Origin: Symsagittifera roscoffensis
Taxonomy: Eukaryota; Xenacoelomorpha; Acoela; Convolutidae
Direction of reading: 5' to 3'
Length of the DNA: 64,000 nucleotides
NCBI RefSeq assembly: GCF_963678635.1
Contig: NC_087069.1
Location: forward strand, 11,307,206 to 11,371,205
Positions within the stretch are counted from its first letter, which is position 1; the number at the start of each line of letters is the position of its first letter. Shown here piece after piece: positions 42,641 through 53,815 of the stretch. The notes under the pieces were generated by a model. It was given only the letters and a program-made list of their open reading frames with translations. It was not told where the DNA came from and did no database searches. The position numbers and the translations under genes were made by a program.

Positions 42641-42954
42641 GTTACTTTGGATCGTTAGGGGGTCAACGATCTGAGAGGGGGCGTCCAAAGCAACCCAGCC
42701 GCCTCGTCCTTCCTAAATCCGCTTCTGTTGTATATTGTGACAAGTTTGTTTTTGGTTTGGTTGTTAGTTGATCATATATTAAAGGCCTAATAACGGAACT
42801 TTTGGGCGATCAAGGGGTTATTTTCCTGAAAGTGAATCGTCAGCCTTCACTGCTTTCTTTCTATACTTATTCGGTATGGGTAAGAAATTCGGTATGGGTA
42901 AAGTTCTGGCTTTTCTAAATTATTTTATATGATTAACTAATCCAACTTTTTATG

Positions 42955-43137
42955 ATTAGGGGGCGGACGTTCCTCCCCCTCAGGGATTCGACCCCCTGGC
43001 GACCCAAAGAGTCCCCCTTTGTACTACTTTAAGATATCCATTGTTGGTGACAGACACTATTTTTTTTTCTAAATCGACAAACCGAGAAAGTTTAAAAATT
43101 ACAAAGGACAAGTCGAGAAATCCTAGATCAGCCCCTG
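42955..43137. mobile_element. hAT-like relic
   Basis: GGGGGCGGACG at the left, GACCCAAAGAGTCCC and CTTTGTACTACTTTAAG inside, and CCTAGATCAGCCCCTG at the right. Same family as 2861-3701, without nested MITEs. Confidence 0.5.
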
Positions 43138-43401
43138 AACCAATCTGTTTTTTTTTTCTTGATTCTTGACTATGTTTTTATTTGCTAGCACTTTACTTCA
43201 AGTCATTTATAGTTTCAAGGTTTTTAGGGCCTCTCTGGGAGAGATGTAGCTCAATAGAAGTCCTTGATACGTTCTGTTCCCCTCATGTTTTTGTAATAAT
43301 TAGTAATAGTAAAAGTAATTGTAATAGTACTGTTTCAGTGCAAGAATTTTTTTGTACTATCACATCGAAATGAATTCAAGCTGAGCACGATTTTGTTTCA
43401 G

Positions 43402-43613
43402 GTGTGTTGTTGGGATTCGTTCTTGCAAGAATGTTCCGAGGAGGGGGTTAAATTCGGAGACCCACAGAGTGTGCCTTTGTATGAGTTTTCGAGTAGTTCT
43501 ACTGTTCTGCCTCTCTCGCCCTCGGACAAACTGAACGAGCCCCGCTTGATGTACTATCTGCCCGCTGGTTTTTACACCCCATACGAGAACCCGTTGGATG
43601 ACTCTATTATCAG
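43402..43613 (+). CDS. Exon 3 of the five-exon gene
   Basis: Preceded by ACGATTTTGTTTCAG; enters in phase 0 and leaves in phase 2 at CAG|GTTACA. It encodes about residues 587-657. It starts with a Cys-Cys-Trp-containing segment, then a Ser/Pro-rich loop and 'MYYLPAGFYTPYENP'. The mix of hydrophobic and aromatic residues suggests a folded domain continued in exon 4. Family unknown. Confidence 0.65.
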
Positions 43614-43819
43614 GTTACAGTTTAAAAAAAAACGATTTTCCACATTTCCACAGTTTTTCCACCTTAATTTGACTTTTTTGACTGTTTCCCACCTTTGCCG
43701 ACAGAATTAGATGTTTTGCGCGAGAAAACTGATTTTAATACTATTCCATGAATGAAATCAAAATGGGGGAGGTTGTTATGGGTTTGGGATGCGTTGCTGT
43801 GATCGTATTTTTTCCACAG
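43614..43819 (+). other. Intron 3 of the five-exon gene
   Basis: 206 bases, GT start and a good acceptor (TATTTTTTCCACAG). Confidence 0.65.
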
Positions 43820-44063
43820 GTATTTAGGAAATCTGCAGCTCGGGCCTGAACTTGGCATGAGTGTATATCAGATAAAGTCTGGCTTGTTCCATTGCAATGG
43901 ACGCCTATGGCTCTTTCCAGACGCTCTTTTTCTCGGCCAATTGAAAGGCGCGATTGTAAGAAGCAGAGTTTGGACCAGTTATGCATCTCTGCTCTACCAG
44001 AACGTATTCAAAAAGGAAAATATGTTTGGTTTCGACTGGCTCCAAACTGCTATCAACACCGGA
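43820..44063 (+). CDS. Exon 4 of the five-exon gene
   Basis: It follows TATTTTTTCCACAG, completes an Arg codon, and ends in phase 0 before a strong GTAAGT donor. It encodes about residues 657-738: helical and aromatic, with 'GRLWLFPDALFLG' and a Lys/Arg-containing middle. No known motif recognised. The strong splice sites at both ends and the open frame make this one of the better-supported exons. Confidence 0.7.
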
Positions 44064-44159
44064 GTAAGTAATTTTGTTTTACCAAGGATTTCCGTCTCTT
44101 TGAAACACTTTTTAATAGTCTATTTCCAGCCAACTCGGGCTCAACCTGGCATGGTCAGG

Positions 44160-44562
44160 GCTTTTCAAAAATTAACTGAATTTTAAATTAATTGCAATTA
44201 ATTGAATTTTTAACTAATTGTTGGGCATGCAATTATTTCAATTAAAATTTTCTCATGCCCAGTTAACTGCAATTAATTAAGCTGATTTAACAATCGAAGA
44301 AAAGGCCGCTGTTGAGTCTCTGAACTATAATGACATCTATAACAAATAGCGACATCTGAACTTTTCATTGATAATTGCAATTAATTGCAGTTTAACTTTT
44401 GTTTTTTTTTCAGTTATTTGATAATTAATTGCTGAACATCCAATTAACTGCAATTTAATTGTTTTGATCTCAATTAATTTTTGAAAAGCCCTGGTCTGGA
44501 CGCGGTTTCTAACACTCGTGTCAAAAATTATTAACCAAGCGTGATTTTTCGGGCTTGCAATT
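44160..44562. repeat. AATTAATTGCAATT-rich zone
   Basis: Many overlapping copies of the self-complementary CAATTAATTG/TTGCAATTAATT string, continuing at 44,770-44,880. This lies in intron 4. A MITE has inserted into the zone. Confidence 0.6.
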
Positions 44563-44570
44563 AATTGTAC

Positions 44571-44761
44571 GGATCAAGTTAACATCCTCCCCCCTAAACA
44601 CGTTTAGGGGGAGGATGTTAACTTGGTTCTAAGTTGGGAATTTTCAGCCAATCAGAATCGAGCATTTTACATGCAGCGCTTAGCAAATTTAATTTAATTT
44701 AAGCGCTGGGGTGGAGGATTTTTACTTGGTCTATTAGGGGGAGAGGATGTTAACTTGATCC
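44571..44761 (+). mobile_element. MITE with GGATCAAGTTAACATCCTC ends, 191 bp
   Basis: Perfect 19-base TIRs (GGATCAAGTTAACATCCTC and its inverse) and an exact 8-bp AATTGTAC duplication at 44,563-44,570 and 44,762-44,769. The left TIR is followed directly by its own inverse, giving a snap-back around CTAAACACGTTTAG. 8-bp duplications fit hAT-type transposases. The GGATC start is shared with MITE D. Confidence 0.85.
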
Positions 44762-45030
44762 AATTGTACAATTAATTGCAATTTAATTTTGGGTTTGTTC
44801 CAATTAATTGATAATTGATTTTTAACATTCCAATTAATTGCAGTTAAATTTTCAGTGTTCCAATTAATTTTTGACCTGCCCTGGGCATGGTTGCATGGTT
44901 CAAAACCGACGACGGTAAATTGAGTACTAAATTGTTAATGGTATCAAGCAAATATTTTTTGCGTAAATACTGGTTTACTTATCAAACATATTAGTTCTAT
45001 GTCAAAATGAGGTGTCATCTAAGAAAAGTA

Positions 45031-45172
45031 AATACCGTCTTTGATACTTTGTTATAATAATTATTGTATTTGTCCCGAGTTGTACTCACAGCAAAATTCA
45101 GAGCTGCCGTCTTTGATACTTTGTTATAATAATTATTGTATTTGTCCCGAGTTGTACTAGCACCAAAATTTA
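45031..45172. repeat. Two-unit tandem duplication, about 75 bp
   Basis: GTCTTTGATACTTTG through CCCGAGTTGTACT is repeated almost exactly. Confidence 0.7.
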
Positions 45173-45194
45173 GCTGCTGAATCAGTTTATTTTA

Positions 45195-46080
45195 ATAAAT
45201 TGGCACCTATGTGTCAGGCTCTCATCAGTGGCACTTCAAAGCTGATCAGTACTGATTCGAGCGCCGATTCAGAGCGGTAAATGCAACAAACAAGAGCTAT
45301 TAATCAGCAACGAATCAGCAAAAAAATCAGCGCTGAACTTCTCTTTTATAGATTTGCATCGATAAATATGGCTCTAATCGGCAACTTATAAGCACTAATC
45401 AGTACACAATTTGCGCTGATTCAGCGTGAAGTTTCCTTAAAAATCAGAGTTGATTTATATTGTTAAATCGGTTCAATTGCAAAAACTGATATCGATGAAT
45501 ATGGCTCTGATCGGCCACGTAGTTTGACTCAGAGTGAAAATACCATTGAAATTAGAAATGAGCTATAAATGTTAGATCAGTTTAAATGCAAAGATTGACT
45601 TCGTTGAATGACTTGTCTGATCGGCCCCATATAAGCACTAATCAGTACTGATTAAGCGCCGATTCAGCGTAAAAATCCCATCAAAATTAGAACTGAGTTA
45701 TATAGTTGGATTAATTTAAATCAACAACAATATCGACGAGTTTGGCTCTGATCAACCCCTCATATGCATTAAACAGTACTGATTTAGCGCTGATTTAGCG
45801 CTGATTCAGCGTAGAAAAAAAACCATTGAAGTCAGAAATAACTAATAGTGTTGGATCAGTTTAAATGCAAAGATATTTACAATAATACATATGGCTCTGA
45901 TCAGCCTTATAAAAGCAACAATGAGCACTGACTTTGGGCTTATTTAGCGTGAAAATTCATTGAAATCATTGAATCAGAGTTACATTGTTGCATCAGCTTA
46001 ATTGTAAAAATTGTATCGATGAATCAGGCTATGATCAAAGCAAAATTACCACTAATCAGTTCTGATCCAGTGCTGTATAT
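45195..46080. repeat. Degenerate satellite, 115-150-bp units
   Basis: Six to seven diverged units marked by ATGGCTCTGATCGG (about 45,369, 45,499, 45,890 and variants between) and ATCAGTACTGATTCAGCG. In intron 4. Confidence 0.65.
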
Positions 46081-46094
46081 ACCCTAATAAAGGG

Positions 46095-46537
46095 GGGTCG
46101 GAACAATTAATCTCAAATGAAACAAGACTGCTCGCATCAGGGCGAAGAAAAATTTGAGTTTTTTTTTGAAAATCATCCCCCCACACGCCATTTAAAGTAC
46201 AAAAGGATAGATTTTGTTCTTTATAACAAATCAATTATGGCAAATAAGCTTCTTTCGACCAATTTGGAACAATTTCTAAGACGGATTAACTCTATATCGC
46301 GCGTTAATTGTCCCAAATTTGCCCAAATGCCAATAATTAAACCCCCATAACTGTACAAAAAATGATCACAGGTGAAATGTCATTTCAAATTTGAGCTCAA
46401 GACAACAAGATCTTTCGAATGATATAAAAAAGCTCCGTCAAAAATGGCTAGTTGAAAAGTCGAAATTTGTCTGAAGAAAAAAACCCACCCCAAGCACAAA
46501 TATTCCGTTACTTTCGTATCGAAAGTCGGAACAACAA
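46095..46537 (-). repeat. Repeat family F, reverse copy
   Basis: The inverse of the 39-41 kb family: it ends GTTACTTTCGTATCGAAAG and begins with the inverse of the CAAGACTGCTCG block. It spans about one unit. Confidence 0.7.
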
Positions 46538-47450
46538 TGATTTTACAACTACCTATTAACTAAAATACTGAATATATATATATTTTATTTTTGATGCCAT
46601 GTAACGATATGCATCAAAAACTGTTTAAAAAAATCAATTCTATCATTTTTTTTTTGATTTTTGATTTAAAACTCAGACGGCAGCATGAATAATACACGAA
46701 AATATACTTGAAAATTTTATAAACCCTTAAAAAGTGCAAATCATGCAGTAGCCCTGAAAAAACAAAAATTGCGGTTAAAACGTAAGCAACGACATTTTCC
46801 ATAGACCAAAACAATGATTCTAGACTGGCCTCGTATATCCAACAGTTTTTCTATTTTTCCGGTTTTTACACCTTTTTCTGCCCTGCTCAAAAAAATTAAA
46901 CAGAAAAAATGCGATGCTAAAATTGAGTTGCTAAAAATTTCTTCTATAGAATCTTCACTAGTAATATGAGTTTTTATTTGTTTTGAGCTTTGTTTTTTAT
47001 AAAATCAATAAATTCATCATTTTTTGTAGTTAAGGCAAAAAAATCATCGCACATTTTTAAGAGCGACATCTTTAAGAAAACGGACTAGTCGTAGTTATTT
47101 TTTATAGCTACATTTTATAGGTAGATTTTAAAAACACTTTAAATATGAAATGAACTTGTTTTAGCATTTGTTTTAGTTTTATACATTTTGAGAAGATTTT
47201 AGTACTGTTTGTGTAAAATTCTGCAAAAAAATGGAAAAAATGAGAGCATTGAACATGAGGAAAACCCTTTTATTACAGATACTGGTGATCTTTTTTCTTT
47301 TTTCCATGAGAAAATCACGGTCAAATTTGAAAATATAAATTTTGATCAGGCTCAATTATGATTTTTTTTGCGGTTGCTATTGATTTATTTTAAGTTCACT
47401 ACCTTTGTATATTAGATGATCCGCATATAATTTCGAAAAAGAATAATTAT
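46538..47450. other. AT-rich intron sequence, nothing recognised
   Basis: No convincing exon. Open frames on the minus strand are short and T/A-driven. Confidence 0.35.
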
Positions 47451-47460
47451 TATTAGATTT

Positions 47461-47530
47461 TCCAATATTACGTGGCCAAACTGTGCATTAGATGGGCGCA
47501 CAAATTGAAAAGTGTAAGTCTCTGGAAGCC
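47461..47530. mobile_element. Fragment of TIR element G
   Basis: ATTACGTGGCCAAACTGTGC followed by GGGCGCACAA matches the left end of the element at 52,890. Only this end is visible. Confidence 0.5.
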
Positions 47531-48144
47531 AGACAAGTCGTACAAAAAATAATTTTTTGTCGGAACGAGCAAAGATAACGAATGAACGAAGGAAGATCAA
47601 AGAAAGGGATCTTGTTGCGTAACCCGGTTATAATTCACATAATACATAGTTTGGCTGCCTACACAAATTATAAATGATTGAAATAGAAATTTTACCTGGT
47701 GACAGAGTCTTCTCAAATTGGGTCTTATCAAAAAAGCACCCATCAAAAAAAAAACTCGAAAGTGTAAGTTTTTTCAGAAAACAACTCAATTTTTTGTTTC
47801 CTTGCGTTCATAACTGTTTTTCAACGGTCCTACTCCATTTATCCAACTGATGGCAAAGTTTGCAGCTGGATGTCATCGTTCCTATTTTTTTTTGACTTGA
47901 CTCAATTGTTTTTGTGGCAATTTTAGCAAAAAAACTATCAGACAGAAACTAATGACTTGAACAGTAAAATTAAAATTTGATTATTGATTTTAACGCCTCA
48001 TACACTGAATGATAAAAGTCAGTTTCATATCACAGATTGTCCACTATTTAGACCACTGTTGAAAACTTAGTATTTTGAACATGAGCAGCTCAAAATTTGT
48101 TTTTTTTCCAAGTAATTATTTTGTTTTTATATTATATAATCAGT
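47531..48144. other. AT-rich intron sequence, nothing recognised
   Basis: No exon or bounded repeat recognised. Confidence 0.35.
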
Positions 48145-48480
48145 ACCGGATTTAGGAGGGGGTGGCGGAGGGACTTTTTTTGCAGGATTTCGACCCCAAC
48201 TCCGCCCCCCCCCCCCTGCCGACCCGAAGAGTCTCCTCCACCTTTACACTATTTCCATATATTCAGTTTTGGCTGACTGGCCTTAATTTTTTCTAGAGGC
48301 ACCTTTGGCGCCAGTATATATTAATTCTAAGGGGTGAGAGCGCGCCAGAAAAGCTAATTTTTCTGGTCTAATTTTCCAAAAAGTGCCAAAAAACACTTTT
48401 TCAAAAATTTGCCTGCGGCGCAAAAACGTGGTCACATTACGGGTCTTCAACAGCTCAAAGTAAATTTGGTCGACCTAAAA
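48145..48480. mobile_element. hAT-like relic just upstream of exon 5
   Basis: CAGTACCGGATTTAGGAGG at the left. Internal GACCCGAAGAGTC, GGCGCCAGTATATATTA and CTGCGGCGCAAAA blocks match 2861-3701. It ends within 40 bases of the exon-5 acceptor, so the relic may have altered the original acceptor region. Confidence 0.5.
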
Positions 48481-48517
48481 AAGTAATCAAACTCCATTCC
48501 AGTATTATGCGTTTTAG

Positions 48518-48949
48518 TTCACGTCTTTCGCGAACAAGTTTAGACACGACTTGGCTCCAATAAATGACTTTTATGAGGGAGAACTTCGTACTAGCAAACA
48601 GGTTTCCGGGTATGCATTGTTTCGAACTGAGCTGATGAAGAGAGAAAAACGCGGAACGGCTATAGAAGATCATAACCTGGTTCTCAAATGGTTTGCTTAC
48701 TATTTCAAAAGTATCCGACAAATGTTACCTTTATTCAATGACGAAGAACCTGATGAGGATGATCGATACTTCCTGCTTGACTTGTTTTTCTACGGCTTCT
48801 ACGGATTGAAAAACTGGAGATGGAGTAATGTTCCATCCAGAGAACGCGCCATGGATTTCTTTGACCAAAGATTGCAACAATTGACCAGGGATGCGTTGGA
48901 TAAAGCGGCGGCGATAGGTGAGGCAACGCAGGAAACGGCGACGGGTTAG
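48518..48949 (+). CDS. Exon 5 (last) of the five-exon gene
   Basis: It follows CCAGTATTATGCGTTTTAG in phase 0 and runs to a TAG at 48,947-48,949, giving residues 739-881. It is helical and charged, with an acidic 'DEEPDEDD' stretch followed by an aromatic 'FLLDLFFYGFYGLKNW' segment and a basic helix. A second possible donor (ATAG|GTGAGG, near 48,917) could extend the gene to further exons, so the stop is not certain. GC content and codon use stand out from the AT-rich surroundings. I recognise no family. Confidence 0.65.
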   Translation, partial: FTSFANKFRHDLAPINDFYEGELRTSKQVSGYALFRTELMKREKRGTAIEDHNLVLKWFAYYFKSIRQMLPLFNDEEPDEDDRYFLLDLFFYGFYGLKNWRWSNVPSRERAMDFFDQRLQQLTRDALDKAAAIGEATQETATG

Positions 48950-50133
48950 CAACAGAACTCGATCCAGGAACAGAATTCAAATCTCTAATTGGATCCGAAT
49001 GATCACTGGATCGCCTTAAAATAAAACAAGAAATAGCAAGACGACTGTTTAATCAATTCCTACATAGAATTAAATAACGGAAATTAATAACTATGAAACT
49101 GAGAAATCGGTTAACACATGAAATTCAAATTGCTTCAGAATAACATTTTAGTATAAAAATCGGGTATGTTTAACCCTTATAAACCAAATAAAGCTAAACC
49201 TTTTTGGTGCATGATTTCCATGGAAAATTAAAAGTGAATTAGTTTACAGTTTGATAAAAACCTTTTCTGAGAAATAAAACACCAACACCAGATAGTGAGA
49301 AGCTAAAGCTTACTAAAATCAAAAATGAGTGTTTTGCGCCTACTTATTATTTTTTGGACAAAGTTTTGGTTCCGACCAATGGAAATGAAGAGAAAGTTTG
49401 TATTCGGGTGAGTTTTAATTTTAAAACGCAGAATCAGGTGCCACAATTAATCATATCGGACTGGAGTGAGTGATATAATTTTTTAAAGCACTTCCTGTCG
49501 TGATTCGATCAAAATAAATAAAGTGCAAAACTTTCTGGAGTCGACAAAAAACTGATTCGAATTTTTTGACGTTTGGTCAAACTTGGAGCGAGTAAAGCGA
49601 ACGAGCAAGTTTACTATAAGAGGATACGCCCTAAAATTGAAAATTAAAAAAAAAAAAACATTTGTGTTTTGAAGTTTTAAAGCGCCTTTTTCGTAATAAA
49701 GAACTTTGAAGTTTTGCTGGATCATATTTTTTCTAGTCACTTTGTGACAAAAGCTGTTGCACGATATGCTTAATTAACGGTGATTTTCGAATCTACCTTG
49801 TTTTAGGTCTCCATCCTACCTTTTCTTCACACCACACACAAAAAAAAAATTTTTAGCTTTGTTTCGAATTAAACTTTTTTAAGGTTGTTGTCGGAACTTT
49901 CTGTGCTACCTCAAAGCAACCGGCCATTTGTTTTTAATCTAGATTTTTTCTATGTTTTTTTTCTTGATTTCGTGAGAAGCGTTCTTATGTTGGAGCAATA
50001 AAAAGTTGAGACTACTGTTTTTAAGGCAAGTGTTTTTGAAAACTGGATTAGAATTGTTTCAACAAAAAATTAAAACTAAAATAACTTTAGCACTATAAAC
50101 ACTCAGTTCATTCTGATGATTTTGTAGTTTACC
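48950..50133. other. Downstream flank, with a family-H copy at about 49,369-49,560
   Basis: Possible polyadenylation signals (AATAAA near 49,187 and 49,273; AATAAAA near 49,018). Otherwise AT-rich without recognised genes. Confidence 0.4.
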
Positions 50134-50230
50134 CAGAGGCGGATCTAAAATTTGTCTGAGGGCAAGGAATAATTTTCCGAATTTTTCGAAATTTGCGTCG
50201 ACCTTTTTTTAAGATATCGCCCACAATGAT
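50134..50230. mobile_element. hAT-like terminus
   Basis: CAGAGGCGGATCTAAAATTTG resembles the CAGGGGCGGATC terminus at 63,778. The far end was not located; overlapping open frames near 50,209-50,725 may lie within this element but show no transposase motif. Confidence 0.4.
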
Positions 50231-51246
50231 TTTTCGAGAACACTAAAATGACCCAATTTTGTCAATAAATTTTGAGCTGCATGCAAGTGGTTGACTAAAA
50301 AAAGAGCAAATTTGCTTTTTGGGCACCTTTTTAAACTGTTGACCAAAAAATGTTTCTGTGCGCTCTCCTTGGAACTTTTTTGGATTGATTGGCCGAAAAG
50401 GGGTGCTATTAAATCAAACAAAAAGCGTAACCTTTTGGTTGATGAGGTGGTCGAATCTCTGGGAAAAAGAAGCGTCTGCCGCACCCCCAGCATTGCCGAT
50501 ATTAAGCGTTTCAGCCGACTCAAACCATGTCAAGTCAAATATTTTTGGGCCAAAATTGTTTTCTGATAATAGCATTGAAAAATCGGAGAGTTTTTTGAAG
50601 GAGCAAAGCCTGTGCCTCAAAAATGAGCAATAATTGCGCAATACTTTATTAATTTCAATTACTAAACTCTGATTTTTTTTGGATTCACTCAATAAGAAAA
50701 TTGTCATTCTTGGACTTTGGTTCAATCAGTTATAGCTGTTCACCAGAAATCGTTTAACCGAACAAAGGAGTTTGACATATTTTTACAGCATAACGAAATA
50801 TCTTTGTTATGATCTGAAATTAGACCAATTTTTGTCAGTTGAACTATTTAAAAAAATGCGCGAAACCACCCTTAAATCTGAATAAAAACCTGATGTTTCT
50901 AAAAAACAACTCTTTGTTTTTCATTTTGCAAGTATGTTTTGTAGTAATTTTGAATGATTTAAAAATCAGAAAAGTAAGCGAAGGAACATAAAATTGTAGT
51001 TAACATAGTCGTTCTTAATTTTCTGAGATTTTATAGTGGACCGAATTATCTGCTGTTTTTTGTTAAATTCTATTCGTTACACCAGCAAAACTTGTGCGAT
51101 ATCATGAAATCTCTTTTTTTTCCAACGCAAGTCGCAAATGTTAGTGCTCATTTTGAAAGTGTTCTTTTTGATCAATAACCAGCTATTAAGTACACATTGC
51201 TGAAAAAAGGCTGAGGATACTAACACAGATAGTTATATTACCGCGT
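50231..51246. other. AT-rich sequence, no gene recognised
   Basis: Overlapping open frames on both strands at 50.2-50.7 kb have no recognisable domain. Confidence 0.35.
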
Positions 51247-51676
51247 GTGTACAAAACAGCCCCATACAAGACAGACCAATACAAAACAGTCCGGAAAAGT
51301 ATAAAACTGAACAAAACAACAGTCCGACAAACAGTCCCAAGTAATGATTGTTTGAACAAGCCGGTAAGCCTAGAATTGCCTTTTGTTCAACAAACATAAC
51401 AAAATAGTGACCGCCGCAGTCGCGCCAACGTGTTGCGAGTGTGCCAACAGAGGGTAGGGTTTAAAACAAAGTTCAGAGCCGGTTATTGCCGCGAGGCAGC
51501 AACGCACGCGCAGCGCGCCGACCGGCAACCTTAAACCGGACTGTTTTGTATTCGACTGTTTTTTGCTTCATCAGATCATTTTTTGGACTTTTTTTGGACT
51601 GTTTTGTATTTTGCTTCATTACAACATTTTTTGGATTTTTTGTATTGTACTGTTTTGTCTGGGACAGTTTTGTAAA
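51247..51676. mobile_element. Inverted-repeat element with GC-rich core
   Basis: The left TGTACAAAACAGCCCCATAC is similar to the inverse of the right end (TTTACAAAACTGTCCCAGAC), with about 80 percent agreement over 30 bases. Many ACAAAACAG/CTGTTTTGT copies lie inside. The middle (51,480-51,535) is unusually GC-rich with CpG. No clear duplication. Confidence 0.45.
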
Positions 51677-51679
51677 TGC

Positions 51680-52889
51680 ATTCATATTACAAGTATCACT
51701 TTAGCTTTAAGTATCATAAATCTGTAGCGTAGAGACTCGCAACAAAAAAGGACAGTTCGAACCTGGGCAGGGTCGGATGTTTCTGAGGCAACTAAGCTAT
51801 TAAATTTCTGTTACTATAACTGGTACTGCTAATGCATCACACTTCGCTTGCGTCACATAGCAATTATAAAGACTCATTATTGGCGTGGGTCACTTGAAAG
51901 ATTTTGTAGACTCAAACTTTTACTGATTCAGTTTTACCAGTAGCGTATTGGTCATAGTTTTGCTTGTGTATGCGAAGAGCAGCATCGCCTGTGTGTTAAA
52001 ATTATATATCTATTGATGTTAATAATTATATGAAAAAGCCTTGTTTCGCCCGCTAAGTGGAGAGATTTCAATAAACCAGAATTATAACCGCAAGACCAAC
52101 TGAAATAATTGCACCTTTTAAATGAGAGAATAAAAAAATACTGCAATTCCTGCCTGCCAATTTTTTTATAGAACCTTTTCCCAAAAAATAATTTTGCTGT
52201 TTCAACAAAAAATAGGCAAAAAATTTCAGAAGGCTCAAAACATTCTAGAAGCAACTCGTCAACTAAAATTAGGCAAAAAATTAGACTGCTCAAAACATTC
52301 TGCAAGCCGTTTATAAGTTGCCATCTTTGATATCAAACCGTAATCAAATAAAAGAATTATTTGCTTAATAACAGTTGTCTTGGTAACCAATCAAGATTCA
52401 TGACTGAATCTTTAGCATATCGTTGACAAAATAAAAAAAAACATTGCCTTTTGACATTGAAACTTTTGATTTGAAATTGATCCTTGGCAATCAAATGATT
52501 TTAGCTAGTTCCTCATATAAAAACAGGTTTTTTTAAACACTCGTTTGAGCTGAGTTCTTATTTGAGGACCTGGCTAAGACCTTGAACTTTTAAGGAAAAA
52601 CGTTTGGTTCCAATAATTCTTTTTTTTCGCTATTAAAAGGGACTCTTTGGCGCCCAAAAGAACAATTTGCCGCGCTTCGTTCAAATGAGTAAACAAAGAC
52701 TTGATTTTTTATTTGCCAACTTCTTGGAGAAACCTCGTTCAGGTACGATTCGAATTTTTGTGCAGGTGTTTTTTCCCGCTGATTCCTACCTATGCATGGA
52801 AGAAGAAAGGATCTGAACCGCTTCATTTGTACTATCCTTCTGGGTTCCTTTTTAAATGCGTTTCAAACTACCTGCTCTGCGTCTCAGTA
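51680..52889. other. AT-rich sequence, no gene recognised
   Basis: Contains a short local near-duplicate (GGCAAAAAATT ... CTCAAAACATTC, about 52,213-52,303). No exon seen. Confidence 0.35.
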
Positions 52890-53527
52890 CATCACCAGGC
52901 CAAACTGTGCACTGGATAGGCGCACAATTTTGGGTCTGTATGTTCCTGGACTCCAGAGACTAATTTTTAAACATGTTCCAAACTTTAAGTAGATTCCACC
53001 TACAACATTTCTCTGGATTCCGCGTACAAATACCTGTAACGTAAATTTTGTCGGCACATTTTTTTTGTCGCGGATTCCGCAACAAGAGAACATAGCTAGT
53101 AGTTCTGGATTCCGCAATTGTAAATATGTTCCGGAAATGTAAGTGGATTGCGCAAATTTATGCGGATTCCGCTTACAATTTGCTGATTCCACTTACAACT
53201 TGCGGATTCAGTTTACGATTTGCGGATTCCACTTAGAGTTGCGGATTCCAAGACAGCTTAAATTTACTAAACACATAAATTATTTTTTGTTTGTGGATTC
53301 CACAAATTGTTCCGGATTCCGCAAACTTCGTTGAGATTCCGCAGAATTGCCTGTTTCTGGAGCAATTTCAAGCAATACAGTGTTTTAGCTATTTTTATTG
53401 TGGAATTCAAAACAGCAAAAAAGATCAAAGAAAAGAAACAATGTTGTGGATTCCGCAACAAATCTGGTTTTGGCCTGGTCCGGAATCAGCTTATAATGCA
53501 CAAAATGCACAGTTTGGCCTCGTAATG
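52890..53527 (+). mobile_element. TIR element G, 638 bp, TA-flanked
   Basis: The left end CATCACCAGGCCAAACTGTGCA and the inverse of the right end CATTACGAGGCCAAACTGTGCA differ at two positions. TA flanks both sides (52,888-52,889 and 53,528-53,529), fitting a Tc1/mariner-type target. The interior carries the GGATTCC repeat array and no transposase. Confidence 0.7.
53025..53340 (+). repeat. GCGGATTCCRC minisatellite inside element G
   Basis: About a dozen copies of TGCGGATTCC-type units at 20-30 base spacing, separated by CTTACAATT-like spacers. Confidence 0.7.
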
Positions 53528-53539
53528 TAAAACCTGAAT

Positions 53540-53815
53540 GAGTCTCAAAGTGTCCTAAATGCATCTCAAATAAACTTAATTACGTCTGAAACTAAGCTAA
53601 CTGCATCTCAAATTAACTGAACTGCATCTCAAATAATTTAAGTACATCTCAAACTACCTTAATTGCTTCTCAAAGTAACCTAAATGGGTCTAAAGTTAAC
53701 TCAAATGCGAATCAAACTGACTGATTTGCGTCTCAAACCAAATGATTCGAGTCTCAAAATACTCTTACTGCATCTCAAACTAAATTTGTTTCGTCTCAAA
53801 ATTTATTTACAGCTT
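53540..53815 (+). repeat. GCATCTCAAACTAA minisatellite
   Basis: Nine or ten degenerate units of about 29 bases (GCATCTCAAACTAACTTAATT and variants), directly after element G. Confidence 0.7.

Noticed and set aside
50209-50725. Protein-coding gene on either strand near 50.2-50.7 kb
   Set aside because: Several overlapping frames of similar length, no splice sites or domain, next to a hAT-like terminus.
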